NCBI GenBank assembly: GCA_911728455.2
Contig: OU452227.1
Coordinates: 23,747,414-23,811,413 of the forward strand
DNA length: 64,000 nucleotides
Source of the DNA: Marthasterias glacialis
Taxonomy: Eukaryota > Echinodermata > Asteroidea > Forcipulatida > Asteriidae
Direction: 5' to 3'
Of this stretch, positions 11,613 to 24,900 are shown one piece after another. Under the pieces are notes generated by a model, which was not told where the DNA came from, made no database searches, and worked only from the letters and a program-made list of their open reading frames with translations. The position numbers were made by a program, and so were the translations under genes. Positions within the stretch are counted from its first letter, which is position 1, and each line of letters starts with the position of its first letter.

Positions 11613-12764
11613 AGTGGCACAAGCAGCTAAAGCAAAAAAGTCATACTGAGGATTCTGCAGTTGGCTCCTTTACTAAGAGCATGTAGTACAAATTTAACTG
11701 AATTTGCTACAAAACCCAAAACGGTGAAGAAAAAAAGAAATCTGCTCATCTGAAAGTTGCAACATTACTTCTCTGAAGATAGAATTATAGATATGATTAT
11801 AGACTTGTTTTAGTTCCATAAAGAAACATGATTCCTTTATAACAGTTATGTGTTTTAAAAAGCAAGTTACTAATGTAAAATCCAATCAGCTTACGAGCCC
11901 TTAAACTGAATTGCTTTCAACTAGATAGTGGTTGCCTCAAAGCAGGCGTGCAACTGAAAAAGTAAATAAAAAGAAAATCCAATATGTTGTCTTTGTGTAT
12001 CTTTTTGTTGTGTCTAGGTTATAAAATTGTCCTTTTTAGGCCTTGGCTTTCCAGACTATTTATACAACCAATCCAATTCTTCATAATTATTCACCCTTTA
12101 GAAGATGTATCGACTCTTCCTTTCTCTTCCCAAAAACCCAATAGGCAAGGGGTTAACTTGTTTATGTCGATATAAATGGGAAACAAGTTGGGGACAACTG
12201 AAGACAACCTGTACCTAAATGAAGAGGTGTAATAAACATAGTACCATCTTTTTCTACCCTACTTTGTGTGGTAGCAACTGTTGGTGATGTACTAAGAGTC
12301 TGGCTCTGTAGTCCTCCAAGCCTCAGTTTGGTTAGTAGGGTGACTTGATGTGGGGGAAAAAGTGAGTGCACCAGAGGTCAACTCTGATCATGTTATTACA
12401 CTTAGCCCCAAGTTTGACGGGCATGAGAACCTCTCTTCCCCATGTTTTCTTATGCATTTCCATAAATTAAAATCGTGAAGAACCTCTCGGATTGGGAAGA
12501 GCATCAGTAAAGGGGAAAGGGCCCTTAATTTTAAACCAAATCGAAACCCATCCTGGTATAGTATGGCACAGTTTTAACATTTTAAAGTTATTTTAATGAT
12601 TTTACCTGTGAAATTAATGAAATGAAATGAAACAAAATGATCATGAAACAGCAGCAGCATAAAAACCAGCAGCTGACCTAAGCTACTCGCTACGTACAAA
12701 ATAGTCTGCAATACGGCTCACCGAATAGCGTGTACTTAATGGACAATCACTAGACTTGATGAAA

Positions 12765-12772
12765 TGACGTCA
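12765..12772. promoter_or_regulatory. Full CRE palindrome upstream of HID1
   Basis: TGACGTCA lies 188 bp before the HID1 start codon. Fifteen bases on, GCATTGTGGGA (12787-12797) resembles the ZNF143/STAF core in reverse complement. CREB/ATF binding is inference from the motif and the likely promoter position. Other CRE octamers occur inside introns, so position is the only support. Confidence 0.35.
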
Positions 12773-12959
12773 AATAGTATTCCGAAGCATTGTGGGATAT
12801 GTGAACGATATGTTGACATACATTTTGGTCGAGTGTGTATGTTGTGTAAATGGCCACGGGATACGTGTAAAAATTTAAAAAGTAGGCCCTGTCTTTAATA
12901 AGTTGCAGCATATTCGACTTTAGTTTAACCGTAATTGATGCCGTATAAGATATCAGAGA

Positions 12960-15900
12960 ATGGGAGGTACAGATTCGAAGCTTAATTTTAGGAAGGCAGT
13001 CGTGCAGCTGACCACAAAAACACAGGTAGGTACATGTAAAAACTAAAATTGTACGAAATGTATCGAACTCGAATTTCAAAATCGAGCGTCATACTCATAC
13101 TCATAGTCATAATGCATTGGTTTAAAAAAAAATGGTAGGCAACTGTATGTAACATTCTGCACTTCCGTACAGTGTGTACCACGACCGAGGCCTATACTGC
13201 ATGGAAACCTTCCACCACTATCGAACGAAATCTGATCAGCCAGGTTGTGCATTATTGCAAATTCGTGGCAATTTGGCATGGGGATGGGCGGAGTTATGTG
13301 GTTGTGGTTGGGGGGGGGGGTAATTCAAGAGAGAATCTTGCCTGTCATCAAACATGTCAAAGACAGACTTGTGCATTCAGGTTGGTTTAGTAGTAGTACT
13401 AGCCCTAGATCTACTCCTAGTCCTAGAACTATGAAGTTCGTTCTGCTATCGTCTCCACGAACCTCATAGAGTGACATGTACAAAATCCTACTCGAAACTT
13501 TCTGCCCTTCACGTTTACATGGCTACAGTTCTTTTTTGAAATCAGATCTCGGCAAAATTAGGCTCTATGTGTTCTTTCAACTCTCATCGTGTATTGCACT
13601 GGTCCAGAAAATCCGCTCTGCAAACTAAAAGTTATTAAAAAGTAATAAATTCTCACCGTAATTCAGATCCCATTCAAACAGTATTGCAACAAATATGGTG
13701 ACCGGAGTTGAAAAATTAACTGGTATGCTGGTATGCGGTGCGCTGGTTCCGCATACCAGTTAATTTTGCAACTCCACCACCATATTTTTTGCAATACTGT
13801 TTGAATGGGATCTGAACAACGGTGAGAATTTATCACTTTTTAACAACTTTTAGTTTGCGGAGTGGATTTTCTGGACCAGTGCAACGCTCGATGAGAGTCG
13901 AAAGAATACATAGAGCCTAATTTTGGCAAGATCTGATTTCAAAAAAGAACTGTAGCCATGTAAACGTGAAGGGTAGAAAGTTTCGATAGGATTTTGTACA
14001 TGTCACTCTATGAGGTTCATGGAGACGATAGCGGAACGAACCTCATAGTTCTAGGAGTACCCTAGATCCAGTAACTGGGGCGCTGTACTGTTTTGAAACT
14101 TTGACTGAGAATCATGTCCTACTAGCTGTATTCCTAGCGCCCAGGGAGGAGGGAAGCATGATATGGGGGTATCCACTGTGATGAAGGCAATTTGCTATGA
14201 CATTGAGATAATCCTGTTCCAAAAAGTTGCCCAAACTACGACAAAAAAAAACAAAGACTCAACGATATTGCTGAAAATTTGCCTACTGCTGGCTTCTCAA
14301 GATTTCGAAGATGAAATAACACGCACTTAAGTGTTGTACTCATGATAATAATATTCCGTTCTTCAAATCGATGTCCCCCAAAAACTTTTGAATCAAGATT
14401 GGTCATTGCCGGAAAGTCTGGAGTACATTTGCATAGCTATAACTCCTATCCTACTCCTAGCTTTTGGTGAAATTTTATGAAAGATATCAGGGCTGATACT
14501 GACACATTCAAACATTGTCGGAGCCATGATGGTTGCTGTTGGGCATGCATGCTGTACAGCACTATAAATTACCATGGAATCCTGCGCTTATGTCCTGCCA
14601 CTGCCAATAGGAGTACGCACTTTATAGAGCGCTTTCGGCGCCCTATTCTGCGCTTAACAGTGCGCATACGCAACAGCAATCAGTCACAACCAGTAATATT
14701 ACATTGCATTTCCACTGGTAACCAGGGCTTAATTTCATAAAGCTGTTAAGCAGAAAATACTGCTCAGCAAATTTCTTTGCTAAGCAAAACAAAAGTAGGG
14801 CACCAGTTGCAATAATGTAAACTTTATGGATTTTTGGCTGGTAACCTGTTTCTGCTCAGTAAAATGTTTCTGTGCTTAGCTAGTTTCTGTGCTCACAAGC
14901 TTTATGAAATTGGGCCCTGTTCTTTGATTGTTTTTTGTCTCACAGTGCTTAATAAATTTATGAAATTGAGCTGTTGTGATTGTTCACTCTTTGTTTGTCT
15001 TTTAGCCGGTTGAAGCAGGTGATGATGCATTCTGGGACCAGTTTTGGGCAGACACGGTGACCAGCGTTAGCGATGTATTTGCTCTGATACCTGCTGCTGA
15101 AATCAGAGCACTGAGGGAAGAGTCGCCCTCAAACTTAGCTACATTATGCTACAAGGTAACAAACCAGAGTCAGTTTCAATATCTCTTGGAGTTCATCTAT
15201 TTTTAATACACAAGTTGATCGTCCCCGCCTAAATCCTGTTGTTTTGGAGCCACACCCTTTTTTCATTTTTATTTTACTTTAATAGATGTTAAATTTGCAT
15301 CAGGGATAAAGAATATTTGTGTATTACCCATACACTGATGTGTGTTATGCACTGTGTACTTTCCCGAGTCCTGTGAAAAATTCACAGGCATATTACTCAG
15401 GTTGGACTCGAACCCATGACGTTCCATTACCTGCTGCTAAATATACATTAATACATTGTACGTGAGAATCTTCTTCCTTGATATAGACCGATGCCTTTGA
15501 ATTTTCTCAGATAAAGTGGGCCGTACAAGTGCTGTTTTATTATTTTTCAACTATCATTCTAAGAGCTTCTTAAGTGTTCATTTTGAAATAACTTCTTATT
15601 GAACACTTGTCCGGATGAATTGTTTTTGCAGGCAGTGGAAAAACTTGTCTCTGCATCAGAGAGTGGATGCTCTGCAGCCAAAGAACAACAGATGGTCCTG
15701 AACTCTGTGCGTCTCCTCACACGAATTCTGCCATACATCTTTGAGGATCCAGATTGGCGTGGGTTCTTTTGGTCCACGCTGCCGGGACAGTCTGTAAGTT
15801 CCGCTCTAAATGTTCAGTCTTTATTTGATGAACGACCTTTACTAGGTTACCTCTTTTTGAAAGCATAAGAGCTCAAAGACCTTTTCATGGGAGGAATGTG

Positions 15901-18900
15901 CAAATAGCAATAATAGTTTTCATTTTTAACCCTGACAATGTTTCTAGAAACCCTGCTAAATACATCAAAATTTAAATTGCAATGAAAACCCTTTTAAATG
16001 CAGCAAAATGCAATCAGAGGATTCTGTTACATTGTGAAGTGAACTGGTGTTGGGCATTTATCATACTTAATGCACCAATATGCAATGAAGTTTGCTGGGG
16101 ACTTGCATTGCACATGGACATGTCAAGGCCATGCAAAACTGGAAGCCAGTCATCTCGCGCCCAGGCAAGCTTTCCCCAACAAGTTGACCCCAAGCAAGTT
16201 TTCCCCCAACAACATCCTCCTGGGTATTAACAGTCTTGCCTCCAGACAATGTCACCCGCAAGCAAAGTCTCCCCCAATAAATAAAATAAAGAGATCTTAA
16301 AAGGCTGACCAGCTTATCCCTCTACGTCCTCGCATCTGAAACTTAAATTTAATTATTAAGAAATCGGCCTAATCAAACAACAAATAAACCAGCTGTTAGA
16401 ACAAAGACAAACATTTGGTACAGTATTGATTTAACCATCTCAATAACTTCTTCCTAAAAAAAGTATAACTCATTAAAATCCTATTCCAAATTGTAAATGA
16501 AGTGCTGCAATTTGGATTGCTGTGTTGTTTCTTTTGAGGTAGACGCACATGGTAGGCACTACCCATGTAGGCGCTGTTGTCAAACAGTGGGTGGGTGGGT
16601 CTTAATGGATCGGTCTGTTATGTTCTGATTTAGATGTTATACACACATTTCATATTTTGGGAACTACTACTTCAAATTGAATGTGATGTGTATACAGTGC
16701 CACAAACTAATTAGCAGAGCCAAGGTGTTATGGGCAACTAAAAGCATGAGATGCTAAGAGGTCTTATATCTTTAAATTGCACTTCGCTAATAAATTTCTT
16801 GCGTACTTTGCATTACTAATTAATCTCTAGATTTTGTCTCTTGGTGTATGCTTTTCTGCGGTGGAGGGTTGAAGTTAGCACCTTGCATGGTTTCATGTAA
16901 ATTTGGTTTCCAACATTTCATCTGTAATTTTGCATTTTCCGATGCATGCCTTAATTTTTCCAGGTTTTCAGCTGCTTTCTTTTCCTCTTTTTTCCGATTC
17001 TTTCCTGTATTCCTTTCATCACTGCAGTATGGTATCGAGGGAATGGATGACATTGTGAGTTTTCTATCAATATTTGATTTGATTGATGATTTAAAAGGAA
17101 GAAGAATTATTGGTACATGTCAATTTCATTGTAACTTATTTTTTTCAGAACAAATCTTAAGACTGACTGACCAAAAAGTTATAAGAAGCCAAAAGATTTT
17201 GGTTACTTTGTTTCATGGAAGTTACCAGAAAACAAAAAAATAAAGAAAGGCAAATCAGAACAAAATCTCTTATTCTCATACCAATTTGAAAATAATGGTT
17301 TGTACTTTCAAGCTGAGTTACCAATTGTTACCTTCCCTTTAAAACCTCAAGTTTTTAGCATCTTTTGGTTGTTCATTTCTGTACATAACGCACACAGCTT
17401 TCAGAACTGATTTTGTACTGCACATTGTATAGGTTAAATTCCACTTTAAAGAACATCAGAAAGCGTCATATAACAAGTTTGGGATTATAATCAGTTACAT
17501 GTACATGTTAACAATGTATGTTCTGTTTGCGGTAAAACAGTGTGATAATCTACTTTGCTGTGAAGAATTGTTCTTCTTAGAACCTATCTTGCTATTTATC
17601 TACCGCTAGTTGATTCAGAAAAACCTAGAGACTACCAATCTTGTCTGTACAAGTACAGTAGGTAATCTCCCGATTTCCCAATCTACATGTACATGTACTC
17701 CACCTCAGTAGAAAAAAAACAGGACAAGTTCTCATAAGAACAATTCTGCACAGTAGAGTAGTTATTACGCGGTGTTAACGCAAACCGAATACTCCACCAC
17801 ACAATGCCTGACATCGCGACGCATACCATTTCAGTTACACACACACATTTGCTTGTAATTACGCAATTCACCTGACGTCATCATCACAATAATCTTGGCT
17901 GGTGCCATGTCGGAAGTCAACAATGTCACTGTGTGTAATACAGTGTGGTGCGCATTTTAGCAATACGGCGTTTATACATATACCTATTGACTTCCAAAGT
18001 GGTGAGCGTGGCACAGTCGCTGCGTGTGACGTGCGTGCAAGGGGCCAATTCATCAAATGCTGAACTTAACATACTGTACACTGTAATCATAAACATGTAG
18101 CATTCACATTGGTCTGTCATGGTCCCACCATCGTGTTTTCCTACCACTCAAACTAATGTAAACAAAACTGAGGCTGGGAGGGCAAAATAGTCTGGCACCT
18201 TTTTCCAATAGAATTCAATTTAAAATTCAATTTGAAAAAACAGAGAGTCTTTGCCAATGAAAATTTTAGTGCATACATATTATACAACTGTTTTTTTAGT
18301 ATCCTCATGTTGTGTTTCTAACTAATTTACATAAGTGCTTAATATGACCTACATACTTGTGCAGATGGCATTCAGGTGGCCCCGAACCTACTCTGCAGTA
18401 TTAGTAACCATCAGATCCCTGAGGCCGTTTATAAATAATTTGTATACATCATGTCTGATAGCCCCGTAGCTAGATTTGTTTGTTAATAATTGCATTGTCT
18501 TGAATATTTCCTCCCCACACAGTGGGATCACTTGATTTATTTACTCAGTACAAATTGACCACACTCCTAGAGATACAACTTATTCATGCTCAACTGGCTC
18601 CATATGTTTCTACATTCACATGACACATGTAGGCATAACTGCACCTACTGTACATCTAAGGGACACTCACTGTTTGTTACTCAATTACTTAGCTGTATAC
18701 AGCTGGACACATTGCACTTATGACATTACACAGAGTCAATGACTTCAAGAGCATGGGAAATTCATCTCACATCTTTAAATTGTACAACATATATATCATG
18801 TATTGTACTTTTTAACACCTCCAAATTTTGTGACTAAGATGGTTCTTTAAAAAACAACCTCATACAAATGCACAAATTGTACACACTGTAAAGAAATGAA

Positions 18901-21900
18901 TCACTTGGTCCATTCTTACCAATCAACATATGTACATTGTAAAAAATAAATGCTTTGGTTACACAGAAATCACCATGTTAGCCATAGAAATTTGCAGACC
19001 CTTCTTGATTGCATAAGAAGAAAATCCTTCTGGCTTAGGGACTTAAGAACACAGATTTTCAGGGCGTGTCTACCAGTTTGCTTAGTGGGTAACGACCCTT
19101 GCCCTTATTTTACACAAAAAGGAACACTTGCTGTTGACTTTTGAGAAAATATAATTGTTGCTGGCTGAGCTTTATTCACCGACTCGCATTTCACCTCATC
19201 TTGAAGGGACAGTGTGCATGAACTTAATTTGCCAAATGGTATCAGACATATAATGTAAGGCCAGCCCTTCGTTTAAGATTTTCACAAGTTAATAGTTTTA
19301 TCTTGAAAACTTAAAGGAACACAAACTTGTCAAAAAACCTTATATACAAATAAAAACTATAACAAAAACCAAAATAAACAAACAAACAAACGAACCAATA
19401 AACAAACAGTCATGCATCTTGTCTTGAACATTATAACATTAAGAAAATCATTGTACAGTGCACACTATATTCATGTGGTTCATCTAGGCCACTTAAGCCC
19501 TTTCCATACTGCAGCCAATTCCCAAGAAATAATACCCCAGGATATTCCTCGTAAATTTTAACCCCACCAGTGTTCGTTTCACACTTGATGCAATTTTCCT
19601 GGGAAAAAGTTGACACGTGCTAAACCCGGGGTTATATCGCTTAACCCTACTCCCAAACAGGGGTAGCTATTTGCTGTGAAATAGCTATTTCCCAGGAGTT
19701 TGCAAGGGTGAGTAATTCAAGTGTAAAAAGGTCAACCAAATTTTTCATGGAGATTTGTCAAGTGTGAAAGTGGTTTGAAGCCATTATTTCTGTTGTTCCA
19801 GTCTTAGATTTCTCGCTAATAAACTTTTGGAGTGTTCCCGTAACCTTAAATGTTAACGGAAGAGCCATTCGCACAATGAAAGTGTACTATGCGTGATAAA
19901 CTGGGCCCAATTTCATAGAGCTGCTTAAGCACAAAAAGTTGTTAAGCACAACCAAAATATGCTTACCAGAATAAGGTTACCAGCTAAAACACCATTGTGC
20001 ATGTACCAAATGTAACTGATTTCCTGCTTAGTTTTGCTTAGCAGAAAAATATTTTAAAAGCAATATTTTCTGCTTATGAAAGCAGTTCTTTGAAATTGGG
20101 ACCTGCAGATCACTAGCTTTGACTAAAGATATGATACATTTATCTACGTTTGGTAATGATCAACAAAATTAACCGATGATTTTTCAACTATAAGCTACTT
20201 TTTATAAACTTGATATCGGTTCCTTCCTCTATGGTTATATTTCCATCATAAAAAAACAGTGTGCAAGAAACCTGTCCACCAACACTCTGTTCATATTTTG
20301 ATTTGCATGTATAAAGTTAAACAAAATCCTATGAAAAACATATTTATTTGGTGTTTTCTTGAAAAGTTGACAAGTTGAAATTTTAACAGGTTGGTCAGAA
20401 GGAATATTTATTGAAAACTAGAGGATAGGCAATAGGGAATACATTCTTCCCAAACCAATGTGTATCATACCTTTCACTAATACAATTAACTATCATACCA
20501 ATTATTCCATTATCATTCAATGGATCCCATCATGCATGAAATCCCCAGCTTTTCATTCATTTTGTTTCTTTTATTTTAACAAGCTTCCTGAGGAACTACC
20601 CCGTCTTCATGGTTATGAGGTTGCATGCTTGATTCTGTTGATTGCCTTTTTGTGTGTGTGTGTCATTCATTCTAACAGTGTACTTGTTGCAATGTTGAAG
20701 TGAAGTTCAGTAGGTTTTTTTATGGTTGATATATCCGCAATTAAATAGAAGTATTTCAAAAAGTGGGTTTCCACATTTCCCATATTTTGGGTTTCCACAT
20801 TTTCCAAAACTGGTTTTAGTGCATTAAGGAATTGAAACTTTGCATGGTTGAGATCGATCTAGTAAGGTTTGTGGTAACATCTTGAAAATCTCTCTGGTGG
20901 TTCTGAAAAGAACCAGTGGTGTAACAACTTGACGTTTCGATCAGTATGCTCTGATTGTCTGCTTTTTTTTTTCTTTTGCAAGGCGATCAGAGCATCCTGA
21001 TCGAAACGTTGAGTTATTACACCACCAGTTCTTTTTAGAACCACCAGAACTCATAAGAGAGCAGAGAGATTTTCATGTAAACGGTGTTACCACAAACCGT
21101 ACTAGATTACAATGGATATTTGAAGAATAAACAGTTTCTTGGATCAGTTCAAGTGTGTCTCTCTAAAATTACATTTGACAACCTTCATTGGTTGCTGTGT
21201 TATGCATCAAGTTTTAACCCGCATGTTTGATCCTATTTTCACATCGATGAATTTGTAGGCAGATTTGAAGACAATAACATCAGCATGTTTTACATGTAAT
21301 ACAGAGTGAAATTGTTTTGTAGATGAAAATAATCTGAATCAAATGTTATTATTTAAATTTTTTTCAGCATGCAGATAGGGCTGTTTATAGAAACTCACCA
21401 TAATGTACAGTGCTGAAACTAAACAATTTGAATTTTAAAATGTATCCTGCAAGCATGAGGCCAATACTTGTTGGTGTCCCATCCCAAACATGGCCAAATG
21501 ATTTCAGATAGAAAAAGACACAATATCTCCAAGAGTAGTGTTCTACAACGTGTGTTTCTGTTGACTACAGTGTTGCGGTAGATGGATGCCATAGTCATTC
21601 CCATACTGTTTGTTTAAGTACCCTTGCACATTTCACAACTAATATAACTAATAAAACTTAAAATCTGGCCATTCGTACAGGGGGGGAATTCATCATCGTT
21701 ACATAGATTCAACTCAAAAGCTTAAACCTCAATATACTAAGCAATAAACCACAAGGGAAATTGACTAATTCAATTTTGGGGTGAACAAAGAAAACTTGAC
21801 TGGAGTGGGATTTGAGCCTGTGACCACCGGCTTAATGTACTGATGCTCTACCAACTATCATATACTTGGGTGTGATCCCTGGTTATCCGGCAATTTCAGG

Positions 21901-24900
21901 TTTTATGGCTTCTGACTGGCACCCCCGAACAAAGATTATTAAATAGGGAGACCACCAACATCAGGGCTGGATAGCTCAGTTGGTAGAACGTTGGTTTGTT
22001 AAGCCGGAGTCGCAGGTTCAAATCCCACTCCAGTCAATTTTTCTTTCCTCAGTATACTACTCAGTTTCAAGTAATGTTACAAGCTATTCTTTAAATTCAA
22101 CCTCCATTTAAATTCTTAACAGAGATAGCATTTGACTTTGCACAGCCATTTTTCAACTGGTCTTCGGTCATAAACATGCGTTGATGCACATTTTATTATA
22201 CCTTAAAACATCTTGAATTCACTTCAAGACAGATTGCTGTGCCCATCATTAGTGAGTCCAAATGAAAGTACAATCTGTTTTCGTTTATCATCGGCCAGGT
22301 TATATCAACTTGAATTCTGATTATCTTCCTGCAGAGTGACGAGGAATCTCTACCCTTAGCTCAATCACTTCTCAATGCTGTTGCTGATCTCTTGTTCTGT
22401 CCAGACTTCACTGTGGCTCCAAACACCAAGAAACCAGGCCCAGTAAGATCTTACTATCATGTTTACTACATAGACTTTTCAGAGAACTAGAACCTGGGGA
22501 ATGTTGCATGGGTCGTTATCTGTGAAAATAATTTTTTGAGACTATTTTGTGGATGCGCATGTCCATTTTATTATACCCATTGTGCCTAAACGTGTATGGC
22601 AAAATGGTATAGGTGACATATGCGTGTATGGCATAATTTGGCATACAGACACTGTCAATTAGAACAACCAATCAAAAACTGGGAAAATGCGCAATGTGCA
22701 GTGCCATCTTGCCATACATGTTTGTCACTTGATGTCATCTTGCCATACATGCGTGTCACATGACATCACAAACCCTCGTGGCATAGGAGAGAACCAACGC
22801 ACAGCTCTACTCACATGGCCTTAGCTGGGAATCGAACCAGGGCCACATTGGTGGAAGGCGAGCGCTTTACGCACACAAGCAACACATTCCACCCAGTATA
22901 TCTATTGATGTAAACATTTCTCAAACAGCTTTTACTGAAGAATATCACATTGTTTATCTTCTTCTCCCCCATCCCTATTCATTCAGGAAAGCCATGAGGA
23001 TCCTCAGTCCATTGACAGCTGTGAATACATCTGGGAGGCTGGGGTAGGCTTCGCTAACTCCCCACCCCAGTCAGCCCTCCTAGATCAGAACAGGACTGAG
23101 TTACTCAAACTTCTGCTGACCTGCTTCTCAGAGACTATGTACCTCCCTCCAGTCAGTGAGTATCTCTCAACTCTGAAATACTATCATTTAACTGTATGGA
23201 TTCCTAAATTATTTTTTTAAAATCACACATTTATCATAGGTATGGAAACAAAGTTCTTAGTCTTTAACTAAAGTACAATATGATTTTGTTTTGCACTACA
23301 CGACTGTACATTTTAATCCCCGATGCAATAATCAAATCATGATGTAGTTATTATTGGTTCGCTTATGAGTTCTGCAGGCGAAGTAATCAACTGATGACTT
23401 GGCTTGAAATCCAACCCATAACCCTCTATATTCTCGAGCAGATTTGTTAACCATTTGACCATGGACTAGGTCATTTCATACTCCATGTGAATTTTACATC
23501 ATCATCCCTTTGCAGCTGCGACCTTCACAGCAAAACATCAACCTGCACACAAAAAATGTTTGTCTCACAGGCAGTGTTGCTCAAGTTGAGCAATGCTCAA
23601 TTCTGCAAACTTTTGCAAAGCCACAATCTATCAAATCACAGAAATTGGTGCACAGGGTATAGAATTCACAGAAGTGATTTAAAATAGCAATGCGACAGGA
23701 GAACCAAACAGACAGTGAGATGCAAAGTATTTTGATCAACCGGCATGATGGATTTTGCAAGAAATGATGGTCAAAATTAAAAATATACGTACCTCTCTTG
23801 ATGGATAAGATCCAGCCCCCCCCCCCCCCCCGCCACAAGTTATTGGTACTGCACGTTAAATTTGTTTTCGTTGGTTTTCGCGTGAAGTATGAACCGGGCT
23901 TTACCATGTGACAAGAGGCAAGCTTGATTCCTATAAATATGATTTACAATCTACTTTAAAATATTGTTTTGTTCTTGTTTCTCACAGGTGATGCCCATTC
24001 ACAACCCAACCAGTGGATCAGTTACTTTTGCTCATCGGAAAACAGGTAAGCTGGTACATTCATCTTCAACCGGCCGCTTTTTTCGGCCGCTTTCATTGTC
24101 AAGTATTTCTGCGTAGACCGTATGATATATTTTGCCCTGGCCCTGACTACTATTATATTTATTCCTGTTATATTTTTCCTCTCTTGAAGGGGTGAGGACA
24201 CTTTCAATAAGAAAGTGATAATTTGCCGCTACAATTTGCCGTGATAATTTACCGAGTGATAATTTGCTGCTTTAAATTTTCGTTGTTAATGTACTAGCTT
24301 TTCATCTTGTTTAAGTACTTTGAATGTAATCTTTGTCTTATTTTAAATATCTACAATTTTTCTGTATGCTTTGTTTCTTGACAATGTTTTTGTAACCCAT
24401 GCGCAGTTCAACCTTTGGTTGTGAAGCATGAATGAAGAAAGACCATTATTGAATTGAATTGAAATATAAACATAAACAAAATCTGGGGGTAATTTTGGAA
24501 AGAGGCACTGAGGCCATGGGTACGTCAAGGGAGGAAATGAACTCGGTAGCCCTGTGAAAATCCTGTGAAGGAGCAAATGATTTATAGAGTGGTGTTTAGA
24601 GACCGAAGTCATTTAGGATTTTATATGTTCATGTGTTACCTTGCCCTGATACACTATTCTGAATTTGGTTACACTAAGATGCAGAGAGACAGTGAGATTT
24701 AGAGGTACATTGTAATGTCAGAGTCTCCATGTATGTGTATCTTGTAAACATGGTTTGCCCCTGGTGTTGAATTTCGATAGAAGAGACAGCAGTTATGAAG
24801 TGCAATTTCGATACAGTAGTTATGTCTGATCTTGTATGTATCTTACAGGCATGCCTTACCCCTGTTCACCTCTCTTCTGAACGTGGTCTGTGCCTATGAT

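Noticed and set aside
21965..22035. Functional tRNA-Asn gene
   Set aside because: D- and T-stem mismatches and membership in a dispersed inverted element point to a pseudo-tRNA.
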